Assembly (NCBI RefSeq): GCF_963665245.1
Contig: NZ_OY762269.1
Span: forward strand, 806,001-870,000
Direction of reading: 5' to 3'
DNA: 64,000 nt
Source of the DNA: an uncultured Paludibaculum sp.
GTDB taxonomy: Bacteria > Acidobacteriota > Terriglobia > Bryobacterales > Bryobacteraceae
Part shown: positions 1 to 8,331 of the stretch, piece by piece
Numbering within the stretch: position 1 is the stretch's first letter
Layout of the letters: every line of letters begins with the position of its first letter
Notes under the pieces: model-generated
Databases searched by the model: none
Told to the model about the DNA's origin: nothing
Seen by the model: only the letters and a program-made list of their open reading frames with translations
Program-made: the position numbers and the translations under genes

Positions 1-174
1 CTGCTGGAGGCCGGAGAGATTGGCGAAGGGAAGCTCAATGCGGCTGCGGTTCGTGCCGTGCTGAGCGAGCAAGCAGGAGTGCGGCCAGCCACTCACATCG
101 CGGTGGACGATGTCGTCCTGGCCAGCTTCGATGAACTGCTCGACGGTGGCGCTGGTATGGGGGTGAAGCAGTGA
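1..174 (+). CDS. istA: IS21 transposase IstA, C-terminal 57 residues
   Basis: Frame 1 is open from the window edge to a TGA at 172-174 and encodes the last 57 residues of a protein. Position directly before istB, with the stop overlapping the istB GTG (GTGA), is the standard IS21 arrangement in which the transposase and its ATPase helper are translationally coupled. The fragment is beyond the DDE integrase core, so no catalytic residue is visible. Identification rests mainly on the context with istB. Confidence 0.75.
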   Translation: MLEAGEIGEGKLNAAAVRAVLSEQAGVRPATHIAVDDVVLASFDELLDGGAGMGVKQ

Positions 175-938
175 GCAAACCCCGCGACATCAAGAAAGAA
201 CTGGCCGGGTATCTAGGCGAACTCTACCTGCCGGTGATGGGCCGATGCTACGAAGACAAGGCGCGCCAGGCGGAACGGGAGGCGCTGGGTTACGAGCAGT
301 TCCTGCTGGAACTGGTCGAGCGGGAGTGTCAGGAACGGCGCGAAAAGAGGATCGCTCGCCTGTTGCAGGCATCCAAGCTTCCGCTGGAAAAGACGCTGGA
401 TAGCTTCGACCTGAAACGGTTGCCCCAGAAGGCGGCCCGACAGGCCAAGGCTCTGCTGGATGGCACGTTTCTGGACCGACGCGAGAATGTCCTCGCCTTC
501 GGAAATCCTGGTAGCGGCAAGACTCATCTACTCTCGGCCCTCGGGCAGGAACTGATCCGGCAGGGGCGCCGTGTGGCGTTCACCACATGTGCGCGGCTGG
601 TGCAGGATCTGCTGCGCGCCAAGCAAGCCCTGCGGCTCAGCCAGGCCATCAAGAAGCTCGCCTACTACGAAGCTCTGGTGATCGATGACATTGGCTACGT
701 GCAGCAGAGCCGAGAGGAGATGGAGGTGCTGTTTACACTGCTGGCCGAACGCTACGAGCGCGCCAGCGTGCTGCTCACTTCCAACTTGCCATTCTCCAAA
801 TGGGAGGCGATTTTCAAGGACCCCATGACTACGGCCTCAGCCATAGACCGGTTGGTCCATCACAGCGTGATCCTCGAATTGAACATCGCCAGTTACAGGA
901 TGGAGCAGGCCAAGAAGAAGAAAGCGGAGGACGAATGA
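171..938 (+). CDS. istB: IS21 helper ATPase IstB
   Basis: This is a 255-residue AAA+ ATPase of the IstB/DnaC-like family, which assembles on target DNA and stimulates IstA transposase. The Walker A sequence GNPGSGKTH lies near residues 111-119 and the Walker B sequence ALVIDDIGY near 166-175. The length is normal for the family and the frame is intact. The start is the GTG at 171, which overlaps the istA stop. Nothing suggests inactivation of this copy, so the element may still be active if the left part is complete. Confidence 0.95.
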   Translation: MSKPRDIKKELAGYLGELYLPVMGRCYEDKARQAEREALGYEQFLLELVERECQERREKRIARLLQASKLPLEKTLDSFDLKRLPQKAARQAKALLDGTFLDRRENVLAFGNPGSGKTHLLSALGQELIRQGRRVAFTTCARLVQDLLRAKQALRLSQAIKKLAYYEALVIDDIGYVQQSREEMEVLFTLLAERYERASVLLTSNLPFSKWEAIFKDPMTTASAIDRLVHHSVILELNIASYRMEQAKKKKAEDE

Positions 939-1175
939 CAGCGCGGCGAACAAGGAAGTTGTCATTGATTGATCTGGAGGCTCTGCCTCCAGACCTCCGG
1001 GATTTAGCGCCACCCTGCCAGCCCAGGAGAAGGACCGGAACCGCTGGGGCGGGTGAACCCCGCCCGCAGCCTGGTCTGGCCCCGGAGTCAGCGCTCAGGT
1101 TGCATCCCTGCAGAGCCTTACCCTCTGCTCCGGCCAGCACCAGTGTAGGCGAGCAAGGCCGCTACACAAAGCTTG

Positions 1176-1237
1176 TAGTTGTCGCCGATAGGGAGAAATA
1201 GTTGTCGCTGACCGGGCGGAATAGTTGACGCCAGACA
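1176..1237. repeat. IS21 right-end triplicate direct repeats, 23-bp spacing
   Basis: Three related motifs start TAGTTGTCGC at 1176, TAGTTGTCGC at 1199 and TAGTTGACGC at 1222, exactly 23 bp apart. IS21-family ends carry multiple repeats that bind the transposase, so these mark the right end. The last copy ends in a CA dinucleotide at 1236-1237. Confidence 0.75.
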
Positions 1238-1609
1238 ACGAACGCAAAGGCGACTGACGGCACGGCTGGAGCGATTGGGCTGGCAAGTGATATTGAGCCC
1301 TTTGGAGAAACCTCCAGAGTCACCTCCAACCCAACGCAAAAGAGGACGACCTTGCAAATGCGCTGAACGCGGAATCGACTGTAAACACGTGCGGTTATAA
1401 CCGGAGGTTTTCGAAGGACCCTCTTGCAGAGCTCAGCCGAAACCGCCTTGACTCTTTCGGTCGGATTGTGTCGGCGGGTGTTTTCTTCCAATTGCGCCTT
1501 GCCGACGCCATCTCGTCCCCTCCCCGCGCGCTCTTCCCCCATGCCTCCAGCTGACCGCCCCTGGCAGCCTCTCGTTTTTGCCTTCTTCTATTGCGGAGTT
1601 TCAGATCTG
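1238..1609. other. Stretch without recognisable gene
   Basis: About 370 bp between the IS21 right end and transposase debris. Short open frames exist on both strands but none has a credible start, codon pattern or family resemblance. It is probably remnant DNA of a transposon landing zone. Confidence 0.5.
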
Positions 1610-1908
1610 TTAGCCTGACAACCTCATCCACTGATCCGCCGTCAGTGCCAATACCCCAAACATCAGGTGCGCCATCACCTTCACCGCCCCTCTCACCCGG
1701 ATCTGGCTCGCCCCGAATTTATCCTTCAACCTCGCGAGTTTGTGGAACTGTTCATCGAGGATGCTCCAGAGGCTCGAGTCGGGGGGCGTCCGACACGATC
1801 GTCGAGGCCATTGAGCACCACGACAGGGCTTTTCGTGAATTCGAGGAACTGGAGGACGACGAAAGTCCAGACTTTGGTCAGTCGAAACGCGCCTCGACTA
1901 GCGAACAA
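1610..1908 (-). pseudogene. C-terminal remnant of a DDE transposase, frameshifted
   Basis: Read on the minus strand, the last roughly 55 codons encode a C-terminus containing FHKLARLKDKFGASQIRVRG and then VMAHLMFGVLALTADQW, ending at a TAA (complement of 1610-1612). This Arg/Lys-rich segment followed by a hydrophobic helix is typical of the C-terminal end of DDE transposases in the IS4/IS5/IS1182 superfamilies. Upstream codons lie in another frame (containing VVLNGLDD); the change falls in a run of C residues near 1780-1790, so the gene is broken. No upstream catalytic domain is present. The exact IS family is not certain. Confidence 0.55.
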
Positions 1909-1940
1909 TGCGCAAACCCCATCTTGAAGGCGTCCTCCGT

Positions 1941-2165
1941 ATGCCCCCCTATGAAGTCATGCGCACGCGTGGACCTGAGGCTTGGGTGAAATGGCGGGAA
2001 CTGGGCGCTGAGCATGAGCGGAGCGATCAGAGTGTGGCGGCGTTCCGCCGAGCACGTGGCCTTTGTCCATCGCACTTCTTTGCCTGGAAGAAACGTCTAA
2101 TCCTGCCGGGATCGCACCTCTTCGTCGAGGTCCAGGTGATGGACGCCGGCACGGCAGTTCAACCG
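1941..2165 (+). pseudogene. IS66 accessory protein TnpA-like N-terminal fragment
   Basis: Starting at the ATG at 1941, the translation contains WRELGAEHERSDQSVAAF, then RARGLCPSHFFAWKKRL and FVEVQV. This is the helix-turn-helix region characteristic of the IS66-family accessory protein TnpA. After about residue 75 the frame stays open to 2687 but the resemblance is lost, and no tnpB or tnpC follows. I read it as an isolated, fused or decayed fragment. Family assignment is by recognition of the N-terminal pattern only. Confidence 0.6.
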
Positions 2166-2756
2166 GCGGGCGTGCACGGTCTGGCGATCGCGAAGGTGCA
2201 CGACCACGCGATTTGTAGCTCGATCCTGGGTGGCGCCGATGGACCTCGTCTCGTGCCGATTTCTCCGGGCCGACGTGCTCGCTTCGCCGATTCGGGCATC
2301 TTTGGCATGGAGCACCATCTCACCACCGTGCTCTGTCGCGACGCTTTGGCCGAAGTCACTGCGAGGGATCGTCCCCGATCCATGCTGGACGTCTGTAGTG
2401 GACCCGGCGCTCTGGCGTTGGGCGCGCTGCTGCTGGAGGTGGGCCGGACAACGGGCTCGGGGCCGCTGCCGCCAATGCCCACTGGGATCGGCTCGATCAA
2501 ACAGGGTATCCTGGCCAGGCACTGCCTGCATGCGGAACAGGGCAGGCTCAAAGTCACTGTATTGGATATCGACTTCGACGCCCGCAGGGAATGGTCCCTG
2601 ATGGCAGTACGGACGCAGGTAGTGGGGGGCGCCGCGGCGACCGCGCCTACGGCGGCCAGCACCGGTTTGGAGCGCCGTTTCCGATAGACGACTTGATCGC
2701 GGCAGCCTCAATGGATGTTCCGGCCGACTGCCGGGGCGGGGCATTGCGCCAACCCT
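2166..2756. other. Open but unrecognised sequence after the TnpA fragment
   Basis: Long frames are open on both strands here, but none resembles a known protein. The frames are mutually antisense and biased in composition (many Ser, Arg and Pro), as expected of high-GC shadow frames. It is probably decayed mobile-element DNA separating the IS remnants from the GH3 gene. Confidence 0.4.
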
Positions 2757-4388
2757 CTAAGCCCTGTCGTTTGCTCTCTGGAATACGTTGTCCCAGCCGC
2801 AGCAGGGCTCCAGGTAGGGGCGTTTGATCCTGCCCAGTTGTTGGCCTTGCGATGCGCGAAACGCCAGATATGCCGTCTCAGGATCGGATTGGGGATCGAT
2901 TGGGAACAGCCGCAGTGGCGCCAGTTGTCCCAAGCGCCGCGCATAGGCGTAGTGAAAGTTCGTTTCCAGCGCCGTTTCAAACGCCGACAACAGCTCAGGA
3001 GGCATCGCAGAATCCGACTGAACATACAGGCTGTAGCCGGGCGTCCCATCGCCGCGCTGCGGCGCAAGCATCCAGAACCGAGGCGCTATGCCGTGCCGAG
3101 CGAACACTTCGGCGGCAGCGCAAGCGACATGATCGCCGTTCAGTTTCTCGCCCACCAGATCCACGGTGCCGCCCTCTTTGCCGCAGAACCTCACGACCGG
3201 ACACTCACCGATTCTGCCGGTGACTTCGACGATGTCGCCGATGCGATACCGGTACAGGCCACCGGATGTGGTCAGCAGAATCGAATACCTGCCGCCGACC
3301 TGAAGCTCCTGCGCAAGCCTGGGCGCGCCCGCCGATCCATCGGAGCGTTCCTCAAGAAATTCCAAAAAATGCGACGTGATCGCGAGCGCGCTTCCCGTCG
3401 CACCCCAGGGAATGCTCATCAGCCCTTCCGTCGCAATCAGGCCCTTGCCCTGAATCGCAATGTGCGGGAACAGGGCGAGCACTCCACCGACGGCGTCGCG
3501 GGCGGCCGCATCGGTCCAACAGCTAATGAGGCGAAGCTCTGGCCAAATCACTTCCGGAAGCGTTCGGCCAGCACTATTCGTACGGGTCAGGTCGGAACCG
3601 CGATGCGCGGCAAACAGACGCACGAGCTCCACGGCACGAAGTTCCTGTCCGTCCTCTCGGATCTGCTGGATGAGCGAAGGCGCCAGCCTGAGCAAGTCAC
3701 TGAGCAGCAGCGTGAGAAATGAGGGATTCCAGACGGAGATGAAGCGCAGGTTGCGACACGCCAGCAGTTGGCGCAGCGTCTGGAAGCGGAACTCATCCAT
3801 CGGCGAATGGGGCGGGATGGCCTCCGCCACTGCCAACGTACCGCGGACCAGGGCAGCCCTCCGGCGGCCGAAGTACTCGGTGTCCTCGCCAAAACCGACG
3901 GGGATTCCACCGGAACTCACGGTAGCCGGCGTTCCTGCCGGCGAGATCTGCCAATAGGACTTGCCAGCCAACAGTGCCGGATGCTCCAGAAAGATGCCCG
4001 CCAACCAGGGACAGATGCCGCGTTGAAACTCCCGGAGCAGCGCCGACGTGTACGGAATCAGCTTGCTTGCCGCGGTGGAACCGCTGGAACGGGCAAACGA
4101 CGTGATGGGCTCGCTGGTCAGGACGGCTGGTTCCCCGGCCGCGCACCGCTCAATGTACCGCTCCATGTCGCCATACCGGCGCACTGGAACCTGCGCCTGG
4201 TAGTCCGCCACCGTGCCGATTCTGGCAAAGCCGTGGTCGCGCCCGAAGGCGGTTGCGGCATTCAGTCTGACAATCCGTAGCAGGATTCGTTTCTGCACCT
4301 CAGTCACGCGGTGCGCGCCGATCCTCCATCGCAGGGTATCGAGGATGCATGAAACAAATAGCAGCGAATTGGCGGTGATCGGGTTCAA
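2757..4388 (-). CDS. GH3-family acyl-acid adenylating enzyme
   Basis: The 543-residue product matches the GH3 (auxin-responsive promoter) family. These are cytoplasmic ANL-type enzymes that activate a carboxylic acid as an acyl adenylate and usually join it to an amine such as an amino acid. Visible signatures are an ATP-binding loop SSGSTAASK near residue 105, followed by KLIPYT, and the later YRYRIGDIVEVTGR segment with the family Tyr-Arg-x-Gly-Asp pattern. The length is normal. The ATG at 4388 overlaps the stop of the upstream GNAT-like gene by 4 nt (ATGA), so the two are translationally coupled. The substrate is unknown; in bacteria this family is poorly characterised. The divergent radical SAM operon suggests a shared pathway, which is inference. 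Confidence 0.88.
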   Translation of the reverse strand: MNPITANSLLFVSCILDTLRWRIGAHRVTEVQKRILLRIVRLNAATAFGRDHGFARIGTVADYQAQVPVRRYGDMERYIERCAAGEPAVLTSEPITSFARSSGSTAASKLIPYTSALLREFQRGICPWLAGIFLEHPALLAGKSYWQISPAGTPATVSSGGIPVGFGEDTEYFGRRRAALVRGTLAVAEAIPPHSPMDEFRFQTLRQLLACRNLRFISVWNPSFLTLLLSDLLRLAPSLIQQIREDGQELRAVELVRLFAAHRGSDLTRTNSAGRTLPEVIWPELRLISCWTDAAARDAVGGVLALFPHIAIQGKGLIATEGLMSIPWGATGSALAITSHFLEFLEERSDGSAGAPRLAQELQVGGRYSILLTTSGGLYRYRIGDIVEVTGRIGECPVVRFCGKEGGTVDLVGEKLNGDHVACAAAEVFARHGIAPRFWMLAPQRGDGTPGYSLYVQSDSAMPPELLSAFETALETNFHYAYARRLGQLAPLRLFPIDPQSDPETAYLAFRASQGQQLGRIKRPYLEPCCGWDNVFQRANDRA

Positions 4389-5092
4389 TATCCAGCCAAT
4401 CTTCTGGCTGCCGCCGTGAAGTTATCCAGCCGGATGGGCGCCACACAAACCAGTTCCGTTCCGTTCTCGTGGCCCGGATTGAGGCGCTCAAAGAACAGCA
4501 TTTCCGGGTCGGACCGCCGGCGATCGATCGCTTCCGCCGAGCCTGGCCGGATGCGCTGCCCTTGTTTCGGGAATTCGATGAGGCGCGTGGATGGCTGGTA
4601 GAAGTCGGCGTATCGGGCACGCCCAAACGCGTTGGCGATCTCCCACAAAGCAGCCCCACCCACTCCGGTCGGCTTCGGGGCGTACTCCTCGAAGAACAGC
4701 CGCAGAACGCGGTAAGTTCGCCACCCTTTGCAGATCAGCACCCAATACAGCTCTTCGCCGGGATAGTCAGTAAGTGTCCTGCGAAAGTAGCGGCAAATCT
4801 CTCTCGCGGTTTCGAGGGACCCGCGATGCTGCTCGCAGACGATGGTATCGCCGGAGAACACTGCAAGCACCGTGCGATCCGGCAGCGCGAGGTGCACCCG
4901 CGCCTGTGTGGAGAAGCCCACGAGATCTCCATCGCTCGAGCGCAGCAGAATGGCATGGTCCTTGGCCAGCAGGTCGCGTGCGAACTCCTCGCGTGTCACC
5001 CCGAGGTAGTGCTGATTGAGCAACGCGAACATCTGGTCACGTTCATCGGCGTTGAGGTCCGGAACCGCAACTGTGCACCCTATGGTCTTCAT
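4385..5092 (-). CDS. GNAT-like acyltransferase-fold protein (235 aa)
   Basis: The frame extends upstream to 5182, but the ATG at 5092 (protein start MKTIGCTVAV) is preferred: it lies 17 bp after the preceding gene's stop and begins a natural domain. The protein is about 235 residues. A segment near residues 15-75 (NADERDQMFALLNQHYLGVT then LVGFSTQ) resembles the first strands of a GNAT acetyltransferase, but no clear acetyl-CoA Q/R-x-x-G-x-G/A loop is visible. It is the middle gene of a three-gene leftward operon (GNAT-like, this gene, GH3). It may acylate or otherwise handle the GH3 substrate or product; that is inference from position only. Confidence 0.6.
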   Translation of the reverse strand: MKTIGCTVAVPDLNADERDQMFALLNQHYLGVTREEFARDLLAKDHAILLRSSDGDLVGFSTQARVHLALPDRTVLAVFSGDTIVCEQHRGSLETAREICRYFRRTLTDYPGEELYWVLICKGWRTYRVLRLFFEEYAPKPTGVGGAALWEIANAFGRARYADFYQPSTRLIEFPKQGQRIRPGSAEAIDRRRSDPEMLFFERLNPGHENGTELVCVAPIRLDNFTAAARRLAGY

Positions 5093-5109
5093 CGTCTCGG
5101 CTCTCCGCC

Positions 5110-6297
5110 CTACAATGTGGCAATCTCCAGGTGCGGAATGCGGGTTGTGGATGGCGGACTGACCGGTGGGCAGTCCCTCCAATAGACCACGTAGATATCA
5201 CTGGCGACCTTCATGGCGGCCCGCTGCTCCACCACTTCACAAAATGGATGCCGATCGCATAGCCCTACCAGCAAGTAAGCGAAGCCTCTGTCGCTGTGCT
5301 CCGCGATCACGGTCTCAAGCATTGAGCGGAAGATTTCCACATCTGAGTCCCGGCTGCTCAGCAAGGCCGCATACAGGCACGGCAGGGACCGTCCTGGCGA
5401 CGGCAGTCGTGGCGCCAAGCCAAAGTGCGACGCCGCATTCAGAAACGGACGCAGCGCCATCATCTTTCGTGAGTACCCATTCACCACCGTTTGTTTGAGG
5501 CCGCTCTGGTCCCACACCGCCATCGTGCCCGCGATCTCGCTGCCGCATCGGTACACAAATAAATCGGCGGTGGTGAGGCCGGGCAGTAGGTGCGACCCGG
5601 AGCCGAGGTCCTCGGGCCTGTAGACCGGCGCGAACTGCAGGCCGGTGTTGAACGCGTTGAGGCACTCGAACGCCGGTGGCAGGATTTCCGGCGCGGCACC
5701 ACGGGCGACGGAATCGCTCGCGACGGACCGCCGGCGCTTGTAGAGTGGCACGAGATAGGTCTGGAGGCGGCCCACTGGAACATACAACGGCAGGCCGGCC
5801 CGCTCGGAGGTGAGGATGTGCCGGGCGGCGCTGTTGCCCTCCAGAATGGTGGTCACATAGTATTGCACCCGGGCGTCAGAGTGTAGTTCACGCAGGTACC
5901 TGTATCCTCGCGCCAGCAGCGTGGTCCTGGCCGCATCGCTCCGAACGCGAAGCGAGCTGAGATATCCCACCACGCCCTCCTGGCCATTCACAAAGGCGCG
6001 GCGGATGGCGCGCGTAGCCGTCGATGCCACGTGGCCCGTGGCAAGTTCACGGCCCACAATCACCTGAGTCGCGTCGTTGCCTATCCTGGCGGCCGCAAAA
6101 AAGTCGGGCTCTCTCTGAAGACACAGCCGGATTGGCCCATCCATGGGCGTGGACCGAAGGAGGTGGCGCAGATCGGCATCGTCCCTGAGCGTAGCCTGTT
6201 CGAGGGAGAAGCGTCGCAAATGGCCAGTCAGCCGCGCGGAATCGCGACTAACGGGTACCGCCGCAAGAGCATGCCCGCCGGCCAATGGACCGATCAT
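5110..6297 (-). CDS. GNAT-like protein, first gene of GH3 operon (395 aa)
   Basis: The frame is open to 6384, but the ATG at 6297 (MIGPLAGGHAL) fits the divergent promoter region better. The 395-residue protein contains FFAAARIGNDATQVIVGREL, then GYLSSLRVRSDAARTTL and a long C-terminal half. This looks like one or two GNAT-fold units: YLSSLRV resembles strand 4 and the following Arg/Leu helix the CoA-binding helix of acetyltransferases. No signal peptide or membrane segment is seen. A TATAAT hexamer on the same strand lies only 7-12 bases upstream of the ATG, which would give a very short or absent leader. The specific substrate is unknown. Confidence 0.6.
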   Translation of the reverse strand: MIGPLAGGHALAAVPVSRDSARLTGHLRRFSLEQATLRDDADLRHLLRSTPMDGPIRLCLQREPDFFAAARIGNDATQVIVGRELATGHVASTATRAIRRAFVNGQEGVVGYLSSLRVRSDAARTTLLARGYRYLRELHSDARVQYYVTTILEGNSAARHILTSERAGLPLYVPVGRLQTYLVPLYKRRRSVASDSVARGAAPEILPPAFECLNAFNTGLQFAPVYRPEDLGSGSHLLPGLTTADLFVYRCGSEIAGTMAVWDQSGLKQTVVNGYSRKMMALRPFLNAASHFGLAPRLPSPGRSLPCLYAALLSSRDSDVEIFRSMLETVIAEHSDRGFAYLLVGLCDRHPFCEVVEQRAAMKVASDIYVVYWRDCPPVSPPSTTRIPHLEIATL

Positions 6298-6373
6298 GAA
6301 ATTATTATACCGTTTCAGATGATAAACTCGAATTGACTGTAATAGCTTGTGAATCGTGGCAGAGCGGAGTTCC
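6298..6373. promoter_or_regulatory. Divergent control region between GH3 operon and radical SAM operon
   Basis: This 76-bp AT-rich gap separates two divergent operons. On the minus strand TATAAT (complement of 6304-6309) is a good -10 candidate for the GNAT/GH3 operon, without a convincing -35. On the plus strand TTGACT at 6333-6338 could be a -35 element, but no good -10 follows. A GGAG at 6366-6369 serves the ATG at 6374. The compact shared region makes co-regulation of both operons plausible. Confidence 0.45.
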
Positions 6374-7675
6374 ATGCGCGTCACATTGGTTTATCCCTCA
6401 ATGGGCCGGCGAGTCCGCGCAGTTCAGATGCAGCCGCTGACGATTGCCGCACTCGCAGGGTTGGCGCCTGGCGACGTCAATATTCGCTTCTTCGACGATC
6501 GGTTCGAGCGCATCGACTACAACGCCCCTACGGACCTCGCCGCAATTTCCGTTCAAACGTTTGCCGCCAGGCGCGCCTACGAGATTGCGGATGAGTTTCG
6601 ACGCCGCGGCATTCCCGTGGTGCTGGGAGGTTTTCACGTAACGGCGGTTCCAGAGGAAGCCGCGCAGCATGCCGATGCGGTCGTGATCGGCGCCGCGGAG
6701 GAATCGTGGCCCCGAGCGCTGGAGGACGCGCGTAACGGCAGATTGCAGCCCGTTTATCGGTCTTCCCGGCAACCCTCGCTCGCTGGTCTGCGCTATCGCC
6801 GGGAAGTTTTCACCGGAAAGCGATATTTGCGGATAGATCTTGTGGAATTCGGCAGAGGCTGTCCTTACGCGTGCGGCTTCTGCTCGGTGGCGGGATTCTT
6901 CGGATCACGGAAAGAGTGCCGGCCGGTGACAGAAGTGGTGGAGGAGATCCGACACATCCCTGGGCGATTCGTCGAGTTCGTCGACGACAATCTGATTGGC
7001 GATGTTTCCAAGGCAAAGGAATTGCTGCGCGCGTTGATTCCGTTGCGAATCCGTTGGGTTGCACAGGCCGGAATAGAATTCGCCTTCGACGATGAACTCC
7101 TGGACCTTGCCGCCGCGAGCGGGTGCGCCGGACTGCTGGTTGGTTTTGAATCGCTGAGCGAAGGCAGCTTGCGTCAGATGGGCAAGTCGGCGCGATGCAA
7201 GGCTGATGGCTTTGCGGAGGCAATCTCCAGGCTGCACGCGAGGAAGATCCGAATCTGTGCGTCATTCCTGTTCGGCTACGACGAGGACACTCCGGAGTCG
7301 TTCTCGAGGACGTTGGCGTTCGCGAATGGCCAGAAGTTCATGCTGGCCCTGTTCAACCACCTGACGCCGTTTCCCGGAACGCCGGTGTACGAACAGATGG
7401 AAGCGGAAGGCAGGCTCCGGGTTGAGCGATGGTGGCTTACGCCCGGATTTCGTTGGGGCGACGTGATTTTTGACCCGAAGCATTTCTCGGCCGGCGCGCT
7501 CGCCGATGCGTGCCGGGAGAACCGGCGCGTCTTCTACCAGCCCGCAAACATCCTGCGCCGCGCGATTTCGCCGGCCAACCGAACGCGTTTCGTCGAATCG
7601 CTGGCTCTAAATTTCCTGGTGAGGAAAGACGTGCTGGAGAAGCAGGGATTCCCACTAGGGCGAGGCCAGTCGTGA
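6374..7675 (+). CDS. B12-binding-type radical SAM protein 1
   Basis: A 433-residue protein. Residues 1-130 form a Rossmann-like cobalamin-binding-type domain (start MRVTLVYPS, then TDLAAISVQTF and PVVLGGFHVT), followed by a radical SAM barrel with the cluster motif C163-x3-C167-x2-C170 in the context GRGCPYACGFCSV. The canonical DxHxxG cobalamin-ligand motif is not present, as in many members of this class. The ATG at 6374 has GGAG five bases upstream; a GTG at 6356 is an alternative. It opens a six-gene operon and pairs closely with the fourth radical SAM protein (both have MQPL near the N-terminus, GKRYL before the cysteine motif, and FVDDNL). Such enzymes methylate or rearrange unactivated carbon; the substrate is unknown. 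Confidence 0.88.
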   Translation: MRVTLVYPSMGRRVRAVQMQPLTIAALAGLAPGDVNIRFFDDRFERIDYNAPTDLAAISVQTFAARRAYEIADEFRRRGIPVVLGGFHVTAVPEEAAQHADAVVIGAAEESWPRALEDARNGRLQPVYRSSRQPSLAGLRYRREVFTGKRYLRIDLVEFGRGCPYACGFCSVAGFFGSRKECRPVTEVVEEIRHIPGRFVEFVDDNLIGDVSKAKELLRALIPLRIRWVAQAGIEFAFDDELLDLAAASGCAGLLVGFESLSEGSLRQMGKSARCKADGFAEAISRLHARKIRICASFLFGYDEDTPESFSRTLAFANGQKFMLALFNHLTPFPGTPVYEQMEAEGRLRVERWWLTPGFRWGDVIFDPKHFSAGALADACRENRRVFYQPANILRRAISPANRTRFVESLALNFLVRKDVLEKQGFPLGRGQS

Positions 7676-7701
7676 TTACGTTCATTCCTCGAGGAGACAT
7701 C

Positions 7702-8331
7702 ATGTCGAAGCATCGTCGTTCCGCTATCCACCTATCGCTGCTCGCCGCGGCGCTTGCGGGCTGTGCATTCGCCGCCGCGCAGCCTGGAGAGGATCCGGCG
7801 CGCGCATCGGACTACGACGCGCTACGCCGCCTCAAATCAATTTATGAGGACGCCCTCAACAATAACGATCTGCCAAAGGTCAAACCGCTGCTTGCCGACG
7901 GCTTCAGTTGCGTGATGCTCTCGGGCGAGGAGGTGAAGACCTACGACGAGTTTGTCGCATTCTGGCAGAGAATCCGGGGTCTGATTGGAGAAGGCGGACG
8001 GTATCACGTGAAGGTTGTGACGGATCAGACCGATTTCTTTGGTGACATCGGCATCTCCCGCGGACACAACGAGGAGGAGTTTCACACCGCCGCCGGGCGC
8101 GACTACGCGATCCTGCCCCGGTGGACGGTGGTGACGCGGAAGCAGAACGGCGAGTGGAAGGTTCTGCGGGTTCAGGAAACGGTCAATCCGATTGATAACC
8201 CGGCCATCGACGACATCGTGTCGCGAACACGCATGATCTACGGCGCAGCCGGCGTCGGGGCGGGCGTGTTGCTGGGGTTCCTGGCCGGGTACGCGCTCCG
8301 GAAGAAACGGCCAGGCGCTGCCACTGCATGA
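7702..8331 (+). CDS. SnoaL/DUF4440-like lipoprotein with C-terminal membrane anchor
   Basis: The start at 7702 follows a GAGGAG ribosome-binding site, although the frame is open from 7510. The 209-residue protein has a lipoprotein leader with lipobox LAGC near residues 17-20. A SnoaL-like (NTF2-fold) domain of the DUF4440 type covers about residues 35-170 (LKSIYEDALNNNDLPKVKPL, then VTRKQNGEWKVLRVQETV). A hydrophobic helix of about 18 residues followed by LRKKRPG ends the protein. It is therefore probably tethered to a membrane and faces the periplasm. It sits inside the radical SAM operon, 26 bp after radical SAM 1 and overlapping the next gene by 4 nt. A binding or accessory role is more likely than catalysis, but this is inference. 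Confidence 0.7.
   Translation: MSKHRRSAIHLSLLAAALAGCAFAAAQPGEDPARASDYDALRRLKSIYEDALNNNDLPKVKPLLADGFSCVMLSGEEVKTYDEFVAFWQRIRGLIGEGGRYHVKVVTDQTDFFGDIGISRGHNEEEFHTAAGRDYAILPRWTVVTRKQNGEWKVLRVQETVNPIDNPAIDDIVSRTRMIYGAAGVGAGVLLGFLAGYALRKKRPGAATA

Larger units (their letters stand above)
1..1237 (+). mobile_element. IS21-family insertion sequence, right part (left end outside window)
   Basis: The element is recognised from the istA-istB gene order with a 4-nt overlap and from the repeated terminal motif after istB. The proposed right boundary is the CA at 1236-1237, because IS21 elements end in TG...CA and the third terminal repeat ends there. The 237 bp between istB and the repeats carry no gene. 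The left end and most of istA lie before the window. The boundary is an inference; a target-site duplication cannot be tested without the left end. Confidence 0.75.

Noticed and set aside
800..1201. 133-codon frame overlapping the istB end
   Set aside because: It starts within istB in another frame and runs into the IS21 terminal repeats, with no resemblance to a protein.
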